Assembly (NCBI RefSeq): GCF_041956535.1
Contig: NW_027192207.1
Coordinates: forward strand, 250,810 to 314,809
Length of the DNA: 64,000 nucleotides
Direction: 5' to 3'
DNA from: Calcarisporiella thermophila CBS 279.70
Lineage: Eukaryota > Calcarisporiellomycota
The first letter of the stretch is position 1. Each line of letters starts with the position of its first letter. This document shows, one piece after another, positions 42,285-58,290 of this stretch. The translations under genes were made by a program, and so were the position numbers. The notes under the pieces were generated by a model. The model was not told the origin of the DNA. It saw only the letters and a program-made list of their open reading frames with translations, and did not search any database.

Positions 42285-44261
42285 TCATATCGATAAAGTC
42301 ATGAAGCTGGCCATGTTCGCATTGAGCTCCTTCGTGGTGAGGGCCGGGCGGCCGGTGGTGTGGCGGCGAGAGGTTGGATTTACCAAGATCGGGGGAAACG
42401 TAGTCACCGGCGCCGATGCAGTGCGCTCTGAGACTATGGGTGCCGAGAGCTTTCGCTTTCCAATGGTTTTGCTGATCACCGACGACACGGTCGAGGATGC
42501 AACAGAAAACGTGGACGACGACGAAAGCCTCCGGTCTGCCTGATTCAGAGCCTGGATGGTTTCAGTGATCCTTAGCAGCCACTCACGCCGTTCGTCCTCA
42601 CTGTTCGCGCGAACTAGAAGCGGTTTATCGGCATTTGCTGCGCGAATTTGGAGGCAGTTTGGGTGGCGAAGCTCGACCGTTGCATGCAGCAGATCGATCT
42701 GGGCCTAGAGAGTCAATGGATCAGTGAGCGAGAATGCGGATATATACGTCCGAATGAAGACAGCACTCACCTTGAATGTGTACGAGTTCTTGTTTCGGAA
42801 TTTGGCCTCGATGAGCTTGTCGTTGAACAGGAAAAACGCTCTAGGCTCCACTAGCACGGTGTTGTTCACCCCGATTTTGTTCATGTTCCCCTGCAGGATG
42901 AGGCGCCTATGCGGGGCAACTAGGGGTTGCGGGAGGTTGGCTATTGACTTCTGAAGCTCCAGTACATGCCGCTGGTTCTCAGCGTCCCGAATTCTGTGAG
43001 TAGAGTCATTAATTTAAACCATATTTTTAGAAACTTCTTTATTAATGAATCCATACTTCTCATTAAGCTCCTCGGCAATCTGGGCCACCAAACTTGCGCA
43101 ACTGCTCAGGTTGATAAAGTCTGGGTGGAGCGGATTGGTGAATTTGAGAAGGGCTTCAAGGAGGAGCTTGTAGCGCGGGATGCGCTGGATCGGCAGAATG
43201 AGATAAGACTCCAGGTTCATGTTTTCGAGCAGAGGGTTCTCATGGCATGCCTGTTTCATGACGATGGAAACTTAGCTTCCAATCCATTCTATATGCAAAT
43301 AAGTAGAGAGCTTACATCTAAGAATTTTTTGAATTGCGAGTTTGGCTTCGTAAGTCTCTCAAGGGTAACGACAGCTTGTGGGAAACTAAAATAGAAGAGG
43401 TACTGATTAGCTGTTGCCTGGAATGTCGAGGAGGAATAAGTGAGAGTACTTTTTCAAATACGGAATGTACATTCGGAAAAACGGAATCTATCGCAGAAAA
43501 AATGGACCATCTTCATTAGAAAAGCATAGGCGGAGCGAGAAAACCCAATCCTTTAACTCACTGTTTTCAAAAGCAAGTCTCCTAGGATCTGCGCGGGACA
43601 CCAAATACGCTGCCGTTCATTCAAGTCCTCAAGGAATTGTTCATGGAGCTGTAGAATTTGGTCAAAATTGGAGAAGATAGCTTGGAAGTCGTCGAGCGTT
43701 AGCACGCCTTTAGACTGCCCGAAAAAAGGGGTTGGGGACGGGTTGGAGAGTTTCTCGAGAAGCGGTTGGTAAAATATGTTACGAAGCTTACGCAGACCCT
43801 GCACATAGGCCAGCTCAGAGGAAAATATTTCGCGGACAGCCAGTTCACGCTTTTGAAAATTGATCTCCTCCTCTTTATAAAGGATAGATAGTATCAAGAA
43901 CTAAACTTCAGTCTAGCATTGTTCTTTTTGTCTTACCGATGCATTGATAGATAGACGATAGGCTATCCTCATCAGAGTAGAGCGTGCAGAGCTCATCAAC
44001 CAGGGCAAAATGCTCATGGTTCTCTGGAGCATAGGCTTGATGCATGCCGAGCTTGCTTGAGTTCTTAAGAAAGGGAGCATTTGGCAGCGGTGTAGAAGAT
44101 ATGGGTGAATCGACTTCATCGTAATATGGTGTGGTGGATGGATAGAGAGGCAAGTTATGATAGGGATGTGCCAAATAGGAGGAAGAAGAAGACGAGCGAA
44201 GCCTCGAGCGAAGCGAAAACGTTGGGGATATACTACGTGTCTCTAGAATGCTTTCGGCCAT
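42285..44261 (-). CDS. Rho guanine-nucleotide exchange factor (DH-PH)
   Basis: Exons (-) 44261-43937, 43872-43562, 43417-43316, 43250-43057, 42993-42771 and 42704-42285 give 524 residues. A Ser-rich N-terminus (about 1-108) precedes a DH domain (about 112-315): KRELAVREIFSSELAYVQGL and the conserved LESYLILPIQRIPRYKLLLEALLK helix. A PH domain follows (about 335-450: RRLILQGNMNKIG...FFLFNDKLIEAK...REWLLRI). It should load GTP on a Rho-family GTPase controlling actin, wall synthesis or polarity; which one cannot be told. The basic Ser/Thr-rich tail is probably disordered. It starts at the ATG at 44261 because the frame upstream has only TTG. Confidence 0.93.
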
Positions 44262-47173
44262 GGTTTCTTCTCTGATTGCAAAACCGTACAAAGTCTTTTA
44301 GACAAGTTGGAGGGGATGGAGATTTGGAATGTAGACGCACTTATTAATTTCCAAGTGGAAGGAATAAGTGGGCACAATTTTGAGAACAAAGGAGAAAGAG
44401 GGAAGAGCAAAGGGTTTGTAGTGGATTCAGGGAAAGAAAGCAAAGGAAAAAAGGTGAGAGAGAACACGTCGATCATCCTTTTTAAGATTTTTTGCTTTGG
44501 CGGAGGAACCGAGGGAAATGGAAAGGGAAACATGAGAGAATTTCATATTCTCCTACACAAAGGTTCATTTAAGATTCATATCATTATGTGAGTTTAAACT
44601 TCAGATTATTAGGTGAGCAATAATTTTGTGGGTGAATATTAGATAAATAGGCGTGATGATAGGCAAAACAAGGTTGCGGCAAAGGGTGAGTGGATGCAAT
44701 GGCTATTCCAGGCTCCTATTTTACGTGATCTTCAATCCTTTTAGATTAAACGTTTTCCATTACGTCTGCGCATAGACACTTGCTCCTTCTTGATGTGCTG
44801 TCAAAAATGACTTAGCGGTGGGAGTGCTGAAGTCGCCCCCCCTCCCCCCTCTTTAGACTCGCTATCACGAGGCCAGACCTCGCTCTACAAAATTTGGACC
44901 CCTCGAAGCAGCTAGAGACCGTTTAGGTCTAGGCCGCTAGGGTCATTGTGCAATCCTATGACTCCTCCTCTAGCCGACAGCGCTTCGCTGATGCGGACTA
45001 GAGAGGTAGGAAAGTGTCTTTTCTCTCTTTTGGTATACACTATTAATTGCTCATCTGTATTACTTTATTTTTTACAGTGCACAATTTGATTTATTAATAA
45101 TTTATCCGGGATTGGGTGTGTATTGATCAAAAAAATTCAGGAAATCCAGGAATCAAAAGGATACAGATTGATTAAATTAATCTGAAAGTTACTGGCAGCC
45201 TCTCAAGCGTAAATTATAGGGTCAAAATTAACGGAGAATTTCTAAAAGCTTATACGCAGGCATCATGGCTGATAATTAGGCATGCGCATATACCAACTTC
45301 ATGCAATACCTCATTGGATCATCCCAGATCGATTGTAGGATATATTAGATACTGTATTCAGCTGGGAGTTTGAATTGCACTAAAGAAGAATAATATCAAA
45401 AAGTTCATCAAGATGCATCTATTTTTCTAAAAAGAGTGCTCTCGGAATTGGTATATATGGTAAAAATAAGAACTGGGTCATAGACAATGAAAATAAAATG
45501 ATCGAGTATCATTCTCGACCATGCTTGTACTGTCAGAGAACTTTTCACACATTTCTCAAAGTCGTTTGCTATTTGTGCCATGGCTATTAGTATTCGTTCT
45601 CCTCTTACAATTTCCAATATAACTCATTGCTTAGACCCCCATGAATTGGTCTATAGGACTGCTGCCAATTTCATCTAGATATCCTTTCCATCTCGAACAC
45701 TTTGATTTAGTCTCCAGCCGCTCAGTCACCATAGTTGTGTATCATGGTTGACAGACTGCAAGACTACGCGTATCAAGTGGTGGGCGCGAGACATACCAGC
45801 CAAGATGATCAGAAAATGGGGAAACTGAATGGCATCATATCTGCGAGCATTTAAGACATGGTATACTGTATAATCGGTCTCGCCTAAATGACTCGCTGAT
45901 ATAACTGACAATAGGCAACTTTATGTGTTGTTGTGCGTCAATATAACCTCCTGCTTGATGTCCAAGGGGAATATTAGTTCAGGCCGCCACGACTGCACAT
46001 TGACATCATCCATGGAACTGCTCTATAATGATGACCTTGCCGGTCGAGGAAAATCAGCTCAACGAATGGTGCTGAGCATATATCCGTGTGCTGTTTACTT
46101 ATCTATGGAGGGTTCAATAAACCATATGTTTTTTTTTGATGGGCACCACAAACGCAGTAAGTGGGTGCTGCTATACCAATGAAGTCCTCTCCAACTAGGA
46201 CTTTCTTGGTGGTTCGAGCGATCCTACTGCTCCTTCCCACACGAGTTTAATCGAGAGCATGGGTCATATAGTCGGCAGCGGCTACCGGTGGCAAGAAAAT
46301 GGATATTTAACCACACTCGACAGAGTGATGTGGTAGTTGCGGTATCCCATAACTCAGCAAGTTAACTGCACCCAACGGCATCTTCGCTCATTCGCACAAG
46401 CCAGCCCTGCAGTCTTAATTCCGTACTTTAACCTGTATTTCTCTCGGATTGGTGTCGTGAACTTTCGGCTACTCATTTACTCACAAAAGAACTGGAAACT
46501 ACAATTGTCTCCCCTATGTCTCAACCTCGTGTCAAAGTTTGTAGGGACATTAAATGTGTGGAGCGCAAATGGATGGCCCGTGGTCTGTTAGCTCAGGTTG
46601 GTTATTCCAATTTCAGTCTGGTCAAGTTCATTTTAGAGAGTGATTTTGTATGGGCAGCCGACATTACTGCTATTGCAGTGCTGAGATCCGTAGCAAATGC
46701 AGTAACTAGATCGCCAGCCTTCTCAACAAAATTATTCTTTGGAAAGACTGAGACATTCCGAATATTCTATATACTAGTTTAATGAATATTGCGGAATAGC
46801 TAACATTGCAGCTAAATTGAGAGTGACTTATTTCTTTGGTATAAAGGACGTTTGAATTCTCATCATTGGTAGTTAATTTTGGATGATGCCGGAACGGTTA
46901 TCTCATTGATATCACAAATATCAGATATCTAACTGATTTCAAGTAAGGAAAATAAAGTTTTTGATCCGGTTTCTATTTGCAGCCGAATCGAACTTCGTTT
47001 TGAAAAACATTGCCCATTGTCTGAGCTTTGTTGCGTTTCTAAACTTCGAGAACATCTTTTTCATTAGATTCATCCATCTTTCATCAACATCCGTTTAACC
47101 TTATTTTTCGTTTTCTTTTATTTAATTCTGTGTGTGAAGGGGTAAGAAATACTCGGTAAGGCGGGATCTAATT
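44262..47173. other. 2.9-kb gap without a recognised gene
   Basis: Between the divergent RhoGEF and myosin V starts. The first 300 bp and last 200 bp are probably promoters. Between 44600 and 46850 there are only short frames (e.g. 45925-46182, 46516-46782 on +) without motifs. Moderate GC content and patches of open frame suggest old degraded coding or mobile DNA, but I could not identify it. Confidence 0.45.
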
Positions 47174-50100
47174 ATGAACGGTTTTTCGCCGCTGGAAGCC
47201 TATTCTAAAGGCACCCGGGTGTGGTTTTCTGATGAGCGCGAGGGCTGGATTAGCGCACAAGTTACCACAAAATCAGTCACTGGAGATCGGCTACGACTCG
47301 AGTTCATTGACGAAAATGGAAAGGTGGATTGAAAGAAAAAAATTCGAATTTCTGGCATGATCTCAATCATCTCATCTGTCTATTCCTAATGCTATAGGAA
47401 GTCGTCATTGACACCACATTAGCCAACCTCGAAAAAACACAGTACGCTGAGCTTCCTCCACTGCGAAATCCACCCCATCTTGAGACGACAGATGATTTAA
47501 CCAATCTCAGCTATTTGAACGAGCCAGCAGGTAATGACCGTTATTAACATGGAGATGGCGATGTTGTCATCAGGTTTCATTAATGCTCTACATCTTTAGT
47601 ATTAAATGCTATTCGTACTCGATATGCGCAACGTAATATATATACATATTCCGGCATTGTTTTGATTGCGGTCAACCCTTTCCAAAGAGTGAATCTTTAC
47701 GAATCCGAGATCGTACAAGCTTACTCCGGAAAGAGGCGAGGTGAGCTCGAGCCGCACTTGTTTGCTATTGCCGAAGATGCATATCGCTGTATGCTTCGAG
47801 AGCAGAAGAATCAGACTATCGTCGTTTCTGGCGAGAGGTATAGTGGATGACGATCTCTTTTGCTTGCAAACTCCCTATTAACCATTCTAAAATGAATAGT
47901 GGTGCGGGTAAGACGGTGAGCGCCAAATATATCATGCGTTATTTCGCCACGGCAGATGACCACGAAAAAACCCTCAAAAGATCTGTTCGAACACTCGATG
48001 GTATGTCTGCTGGAACAGGAATGTCTGAGGTCGAAGAGCAGATCCTAGCAACCAACCCAATCATGGAGGCCTTTGGTAACGCTAAAACAACGCGCAATGA
48101 TAACAGTTCTCGCTTTGGCAAATACATAGAGGTAGAACGGCTGTCGGACCTATTTTCATCTTATTGTTCTAATTCAACTCACGTTTATTAGATCCAATTT
48201 GATGATGGTGCAAATATCATTGGTGCTAAAATTCGCACCTACCTTCTTGAACGCTCTCGACTAATTTATCAGCCGGATACCGAGCGAAATTATCATATCT
48301 TCTACCAACTCTGCGCAGGCGCACCCACCTCTGAGAAGAAAGCCTTCGACATCAGGAGCTATGATCAGTTTCACTATCTTCGTCAGGGAGGAGTCGCGAC
48401 CATTCCCGGTGTCGATGATGCGCAAGAGTTCGAGACAACTCAAAAGGCCCTCTCGACGGTTGGCATCTCTGTGCAATTACAATGGCAAATCTTTCGCTTG
48501 CTTGCTGCTCTTATGCACATCGGCAATATTGAGATCACTGGTCGCAATGACGCTATGCTTGCAGAGGATCACCCGCACCTCACTATGGCCGCTCAACTCC
48601 TAGGGATCAATCAGGCGGAGTTCCGCAAGTGGATCATTCGTAAACAGATTACCACTCGGTCAGAGAAGATTGTAAGCAACCTGCAGCCTGCTCAAGCAAT
48701 AGTGGTGCGAGATTCCGTGGCCAAATATATTTACGCCAATTTGTTTGAGTGGCTTGTCGGAGTGATCAATGAGAGCCTATCGCATAAAGATGTGTCCAAT
48801 GTTAACACGTTTATCGGCGTGTTGGATATCTATGGTTTTGAGCACTTCAAAAAGAATTCGTTCGAACAATTCTGCATCAACTACGCGAACGAGAAACTAC
48901 AGCAAGAATTTAATCAGCATGTGTTTAAGTTGGAGCAAGAGGTAAGCATTAAATATCAAAATACGTCCTATCTATATTTTTAATACGTGCTTATTATGTG
49001 ACAGGAATATATCCGGGAAAACATTGACTGGACTTTCATCGAGTTTAGTGACAATCAGCCCTGTATTGAGTTGATCGAGAGCAAGCTCGGTATTTTGTCT
49101 CTTCTTGATGAGGTTCGTGTTATTTCTTTTCAGCGCTCATCGCAATGCATATTTAAATTCATTCGATATATATCTGCTATAGGAATCACGTCTTCCTTCG
49201 GGCTCTGATCAAGGACTTTGTAATAAACTCTTCCAACACTTTGGCACTCCTCAATACAAGCGCTATTTCCAAAAGCCTCGTTTCGCGAACAATTCTTTCA
49301 CTATTAGCCATTATGCCCATGATGTCACCTATGATTCCGAAGGCTTCCTCGAGAAAAATCGTGATACATTGCCCGATGAGCACCTTTCGCTTTTGCAGAA
49401 CACTGAGTTCGAATTCTTGAAGGAGGTACTCCTCAAGGGTATTGCTTCACAGCCTGTTGTGGTAAGTTGTCCCCCATAATATTTAAAACCTTTCATTGCA
49501 CTCATGCAAATATCTATTTTTTCTCCTTAGGAACAAGCCAGCAAACGCATGAGTGTTATTGCCAAGAAACCAACTCTTGGCTCAATCTTCAAAGGCTCTC
49601 TCATCAGTCTCATGGACACCATCAACTCTACCAATGTGCATTATATTCGCTGCATTAAACCCAATGAAGCAAAGGCACCATGGGCCTTTGAACCCCAAAT
49701 GGTCCTCTCACAGCTACGAGCATGCGGAGTTCTTGAAACCATTCGTATCAGTTGCGCAGGTTATCCCTCTCGCTGGACCTTTGAGGAGTTTGCCGATCGA
49801 TACTACATGCTTGTCCACTCGCAATACTGGACTCAAGATATCCGTCAGCTCTGTTCTACAATCCTTAATGAAACCATCAAGGATAGCGACCGTTTCCAAA
49901 TCGGGACCACTAAGATCTTTTTCCGGGCTGGTCAACTTGCTGAGCTCGAGCGATATCGTACCGACAGGCTACACCTATGTGCCACCGTCATCCAGAAAAA
50001 TGTTCGTCGCTATCTCTGCCAAACAAAATACCTCCGTATGCGACAGGCTGTGGTGCGCCTACAATGTCTTACACGACGGATCATTGCACAAAGGAGAGCC

Positions 50101-52836
50101 AATACAATGCGGAAAGAACTTGCGGCTATCCGTTTGCAGCGGTTGGTGCGTGGATATCTTGCGCGGACGAGAAAGCAGCGCACCAAGAACGCTATTGTGT
50201 GCTTGCAAAGCTTAATCCGTGGTCGGGTTGCCCGCCGGGCCTACTCCAAGCTTAGAGAAAACAGAGCGGCTGTTAAAATCCAGAGTGCTTACCGCGGTTA
50301 TCGTGTTCGCCGTGAATATCAAGAAACACGCAAGAAGATTATTCTGGCCCAATGCTGCATTCGCCGATATCGGGCACGGCGCGATCTTAAACGTCTTAAG
50401 CAAGAGGCTCGCTCTGTCAATCACTACAAGGAAGTCAAGTATAAGCTCGAAAATAAGGTGGTCGAGCTCACACAACTCTTGGCGGTGGAGCGTGAGAAGA
50501 AGCAAGAGCTAATCAGAAACACGAATACACTGGAGGCCCAAGTGCATTCGTGGGCCGAGAAGTGCGAGCGACTTGAGAAGCGCACGCTAGAGCTTGAACA
50601 ACAAACACAGCAGCAATCTGTTCCCCTCGTTGAATTCCAGGCGCTCCAAAAGGAAAAGAACACCATCTCTTCGCAGTACCAGGAGTCTCTTGATCGAATC
50701 AAGGCGCAGGACGAGCAGATTGTACAGTTGAAAGCATCGCAGGACAAACTTCGCGAGGAAATCACAAAGTTGCAGGAGGAGCAGGAGAAGCAGCGCAAAG
50801 AGGTTGGAAAAAATGCAAACCAGGCCGATATTGTCGCCCAACTCCAAAAGGAGATTGCGCGGTACAAAGCCGAACTTGCGCTCAATGCTAGAGCTCCTCC
50901 TCAACCACGTCCTCAGCGTTCCATTCCTGCACCCGCTCCCTATGGTGAAGATAACCGCTCCACGTCCCTTGCGAGTACCCTCGTCGAGAATCACTATGAG
51001 AACGGATTCTTACTTAAGGAGTCCGGGGCTAATCACGGTGGTAATCGCCCCGCAGGAAAGGCATCCACTGGATTGTCCTCTGCAACCCGGCGCCTGCGCC
51101 GCAACAGCTCCGCCGAACCCTACGATATGCTCAAAGGTTCGGGTAAACCACGCACTTCCATGGAGCATGTCATCAAGGAGGCCGTGTTTAATCCGAAGCA
51201 TGTCTCTACCTCTTTCGACCATCTGGATATGAGTAAGATTCTGCGCCCGACACGTCGTGCGGCGGATCCTGAAGAAGGCGACCCCGAGGGAGAAATCATT
51301 CGATTGCTGGAGGAGGAGGAGCCAATGCGGGCAGAGATTCTTGAAGGACTTATCAAGAACCTCAAGATTCCGATGCCAAGTGTACAAAACCCATCTTCAG
51401 CGAAGGAGGTGCTTTTCCCCGCGCATGTTATTGGCCTCACGATAACCCAAATGTGGAAGCTGGGCTTCTTGTCTGAGTCAGAAAGACTGCTTTTCAATGT
51501 GATGGATACGATTCAAAAGCAATGCTTGGTAAATATTTCTTCCTTTTTTTCATCAATATTGTTGTACCGTTACTTAACTATCCCGCTAATGATATTTCCC
51601 TCCTTCGAATAGACCTATCAAGGAGATGAGGCCCTGATTCCATGCGCTTATTGGCTTTCAAACACACACGAGCTCTACTCTCTTATCTGTGCCTCTGAGG
51701 AGGAGCTACAGCATCAAGCAAGCCTCACATCCAATGCTGGCATGCGAGCCTTTGGTTGGCATGATTTCGAGAAGCTTATTGCCACGGTGAAATACGAGAT
51801 GCAGTGTCTCGAAGACAACATCTACCATGCCTGGCTTAAGGAGCTCAAGAAGCGCCTTGTGAAGATGATTGTTCCCTCGGTCATCGAGAGCCAATCGCTT
51901 CCAGGTTTCATCACCAACGACTCTGGTAGTCGCTTCCTCAACAAGCTGCTTACGGGAGGATCTCAAAATGCTTTCAGTATGGATGATATGCTCAATTTCT
52001 TCAACAAGCTGTGGCGCGCCATGAAATGCTATTACATCGAGCCTGCTGTCATACACCAAGTTCTGGCAGAGTTGCTGCGGTTAATTGGTGTGACCGGATT
52101 TAATGACCTCTTGATGCGAAAGAACTTCTGCTCATGGAAGAGAGGTAACCCACTCGACTCCTTTTCAATTATCTGAACAGTTCACTTACATTTATCCATA
52201 ACCTTCTAGCAATGCAAATTCAATACAACATTACTCGCATCGAGGAGTGGTGCAAGAGCCATGATATGCAGGAGGGTACCCTGCAATTGGAGCACTTGAT
52301 GCAGGCCACAAAGTTGCTTCAATTGAAGAAGGCAACGCTTCAGGATCTGGAAATCATCTACGATGTATGCTGGATTCTCACGCCCACACAAATTCAAAAG
52401 CTGATTTCCCACTACCATGTCGCCGACTACGAGGTACTATCCCATTGATATTTTACCGTTGTTTTTTTTATTGGTGCTAACAATGGTCTTTGTAAAACAG
52501 AGCCCAATTAGCCCAGAGATTCTAAAGGCGGTGGCTAGTCGCGTGAATGCGTCGGATAAGTCCGACATCCTGCTGTTGGACACAATCCCAGTTGAGGAGC
52601 CAGCGGCCGCTTTCGAGATTCCTGAACAACGTCCCTCGCGTACGCCAGAGAAATACCTTCCTTCATGGGTAATTTCCCTCCCTCTATTTACATTACAACA
52701 TCAATCCAATATTGCTAACCTTAATTTTTGACAATCCTCACAGTTGAATCTTGCTCGTTTGCGTCGCCTCACTTACCTTTGTGAATTGCAGAGTGAGCTT
52801 GAGATGGCCGCAAGAGACACTATCGATGAAGAATGA
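47174..52836 (+). CDS. MYO2: Class V myosin heavy chain
   Basis: Twelve exons: 47174-47323, 47398-47530, 47600-47837, 47900-48131, 48192-48941, 49005-49112, 49183-49461, 49531-51528, 51613-52144, 52210-52433, 52501-52668, 52744-52836; 1634 residues. SH3-like N-domain, motor (P-loop GESGAGKT at 172-179 split by intron 3; switch [11 protein letters not shown]; switch [11 protein letters not shown]), six IQ motifs (about 780-920) for calmodulin-type light chains, a coiled coil and the C-terminal DIL cargo-binding globular domain. It is the actin-based transporter of secretory vesicles and organelles to growth sites. Length matches fungal Myo2/MyoE. Symbol given by homology. Confidence 0.98.
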
Positions 52837-53272
52837 ATTTGATCGCATCTGGTTTTTTGGTTTCTTTTTTGCAGCGGTTTTCTTATTTTATTCGGGCAGG
52901 CTATGGATAGAAACTCATTTTGTTGTCATAACATTATTATATACATATAGCTTTTATTTGTTATTGTTACTACTTGGTAATTTCATTTATAGCCTATTTT
53001 ATTTGATCCTATTCCTACTTCCCTTGAAATAGAAGGCCAAATGGAAGAAATAACTTTATGCTTTTCTTGAGTGTAAAACTTGTTTCCTGTTGCCACCGAA
53101 CTCGCACCTCTCCAACCTTCGCAGCCAATCCACTTCAGTCCAAGTAGGCAGTCACATATCTTAGTTTAAAAAATGCGAGTTCGACGCGGTCCAACTCGTT
53201 CCTTGTCCTTTTTGAGCATTGGGTATACATTATTCACGAAGTCGTCCAAAAGCTAAATTATTTTCATTTCCC
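52837..53272. other. Intergenic: myosin V 3' end and CHK2 promoter
   Basis: T-rich to about 53040, then a GC-richer leader. No gene seen. Confidence 0.5.
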
Positions 53273-55840
<2,568 letters not shown>

Positions 55841-56167
55841 ATATTATAATGTTGATTTTTGAACAATTTTTTGTTGTTTTTGCTCTAATATTTTCTTCTC
55901 TTGGTTTATACTTTTTCAAGTAGTTTCATATTATTTCATTCCCATTTCTATATCCCCGGTTATTATATACATAATTTTCCTTATTCAAAACGTGTTAAAT
56001 ATACCGAAAAAAAAACTTATAATATGAATACTCCAATATTTAACTTTCTTCCTCATGAACGATTTCTTCAATAAGTCTTGGATTTATTTGATGAATAAAA
56101 TACGTGGTTGATTTAAATAAAGCTCGGTTAAAATTGGGGGGCCATTCGAGTAAAAAAAATAGGTACT
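55841..56167. other. Convergent 3' intergenic region
   Basis: AT-rich, with an A-run at about 56005. No gene. Confidence 0.5.
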
Positions 56168-57600
56168 TTAGTAAATCTGCCAAAGGCTGATGCGTTCATC
56201 CTTTCCGGCGGCAGCCACCCAATTTTTCGATGCCTCCCCCTCCTCTGTTGGCTCCTCTTGGCTCAGTACGTTGGTAAATGCCAGGGCATAGACACTCTCA
56301 GTGTGATAGGATAGTATGGCTAGTGGTTTGAACGTCTTTGAAGAGAAAATTCGTACTCTTCGGATAGTATTATTTCGAAAAAAAGTATAATTAGAGGCCA
56401 CCCTTTTGGATGAAAAAAAGAAAGTTTGCTTACTTTCCATCCCACCCGGCGGTACCAAAAATTCGACCATCCGAGCGTATCTTGACATTGGAAACGCCAG
56501 CATGTTTTACCGTCAGAATACGCACAACAGGTTTGTCCGTCTATTTCCAAGTCACCTGTCATGAGTCAACCATCACCAAAATATTATTTGGTAAACCTAC
56601 CTCAACAAGTGAGTACTTGACAATTTTATCATCTTCGCCGCAGGAGAGGGCCCAGTTACAATCACTTGACACATCCAATCCTAATGCTATTCACATGCAC
56701 GCCAGTAGAACGTTGAGAGGAATTTCTTATCCATCACATATATGCAAAATCCAAAAAATACCTGTGCCCGAATGCTCCTTTACGGACCACACCTTTTCCA
56801 CATTGTCCATTAATTTCCATAGAATTACATTGCCAGATTCGTAGGCGACTAGAAGAAGGTAAAAGCTCTCAAGCTTAAATAGACGAATTGCCATGCAGAG
56901 TCCTAGAGAGCAACATTAGGACATATATCATAACGAGATAGATTTTCAATGGGATACCTGTTTGCTTTCGTACATCCTCGCCGATATTTTTGAATAGTGG
57001 TTGCATCTCGTTAAAATCAAAAATATCAACCTACAATGAATGGTTAACAATTAAAAAGGCTACAGGTACACATGCGACAAGCTTACCACATCGGATCTTT
57101 CGAGACCAGGAAGTGCAATCAACTGTTGATTACTCCCTCCACAGCAGAGAGAGAAGGAGCAGAAATTGAGCGAGTTCACGGGTATTGTTCTTTGCGGTGA
57201 ATTCATTCGAATTGGCTCGGACGCAGAATCTTCAAGCTCCCATACCTTCAACTTATTATCACGTCCTTGACTTTGCAAATAGATTGTAAAGAAAAGATTA
57301 TATTTATATGTAAACGAATTATATCCATACCTGATAATAATCCCGTCCAAAGGCCAAACTGCTATAATTGAGTCTTCATGGCCTCGAAAACGGTGTAGCG
57401 GTCGACGTGTTTTTAAATTCCAAACAATAATATATCCATCAGCATCTCTAAAAACGCGAAAAAAAAAACATTAATTCAAATATCACCTAATTTGAATACA
57501 AAGATTACCCAGATATGAGATTCCTGTTGTCATTCGTAAATAATATTGTGTTTACTTGCGATGTATGACCTCGAAATACGTAGCTTGGTACTAGTGTCAT
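56168..57600 (-). CDS. ASA1: ASTRA-associated protein 1 (Asa1/GNB1L), WD40 repeat
   Basis: Eight exons (-): 57600-57509, 57447-57331, 57270-57087, 57030-56958, 56902-56762, 56686-56601, 56540-56434, 56357-56168; 329 residues forming one seven-blade beta-propeller. Repeats are visible, e.g. YVFRGHTSQVNTILFTND, DADGYIIVWNLKTRRPLHRF, GTAGWDGKVRIFSSKTFKPL and the C-terminal AAGKDERISLWQIY. The final block and length are characteristic of Asa1/GNB1L, a partner of the TTT/ASTRA machinery that helps PIKK kinases (ATM, ATR, TOR) mature. Its neighbour is a kinase acting downstream of ATM/ATR; this may be coincidence. Confidence 0.88.
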
Positions 57601-57959
57601 CAAAAAGGTGCTCTGCAAGAATGCATCGTTAACTTTAACTTCATGTACTGTGACTTATTATTTTCATCCCAATTGATGCATGAAAATTTGCTGTACTTTC
57701 ATTGTCCGTAGCAAATTCATTATCACAACTTATTATCAACGGAAAACTATAAGTAATATTAATTTTATTATTAATATAGAAAAATACTATAGAGTATTGC
57801 AAGGTATCTTTATATCAGTCAGTTGTTGAACGGGGTAGAAGAATATCTTCTTCTCGTTATCTTAGTGGCTCTTTTGCTTGCGTTATACAAGGAGATTGAT
57901 GTTAATTGAGCAGAGGATGGAATGTTATATTTTCAATGCTGCAATTTTATGTTAAAATA

Positions 57960-58290
57960 TAGGCAATTTCCAATAAGACAAATATCTTGTTCAAGGAAGC
58001 GAGGTCAGATATTGAAAACTGTTTAGGAGCTGAGAACTGTGAAACGGTTGATTTTTACTAAGGTTAGCGAGTTTCTACAGAGAATGCGGGGACTTGAAAA
58101 GGCAGAACAGCCGTATCAAATGATGTTGGCGATTATGGAAAGGGTATATGGAGCTGAGGGTCTTGATATTGAATATACTCTGCAAAAGTTAGCAGATTTT
58201 TACATTATTCGTCGAAATTGCAACTAGGCAGATCAACTATATCAAAGAGGTGATGTATAACAATTTAAAAAATCCCTAGATTGGTATTCT
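57960..58290 (+). pseudogene. Degraded tetratricopeptide-repeat fragment
   Basis: Successive pieces read like TPR units of the kinesin-light-chain type: LFKEARSDIENCLGAENCETV, GLEKAEQPYQMMLAIMERVYGAEGLDIEYTLQKLADFY (in two parts around 58081-58200), then ADQLYQRG after a stop. The spacing of A-E-x-x-Y and L-G/G-A-E is typical. Stops and frameshifts break it. Confidence 0.6.

Noticed and set aside
46578-46640. tRNA-like A box (TTAGCTCAGGTTGGTTA)
   Set aside because: No B box (GGTTCGANTCC) or acceptor-stem pairing at the right distance.
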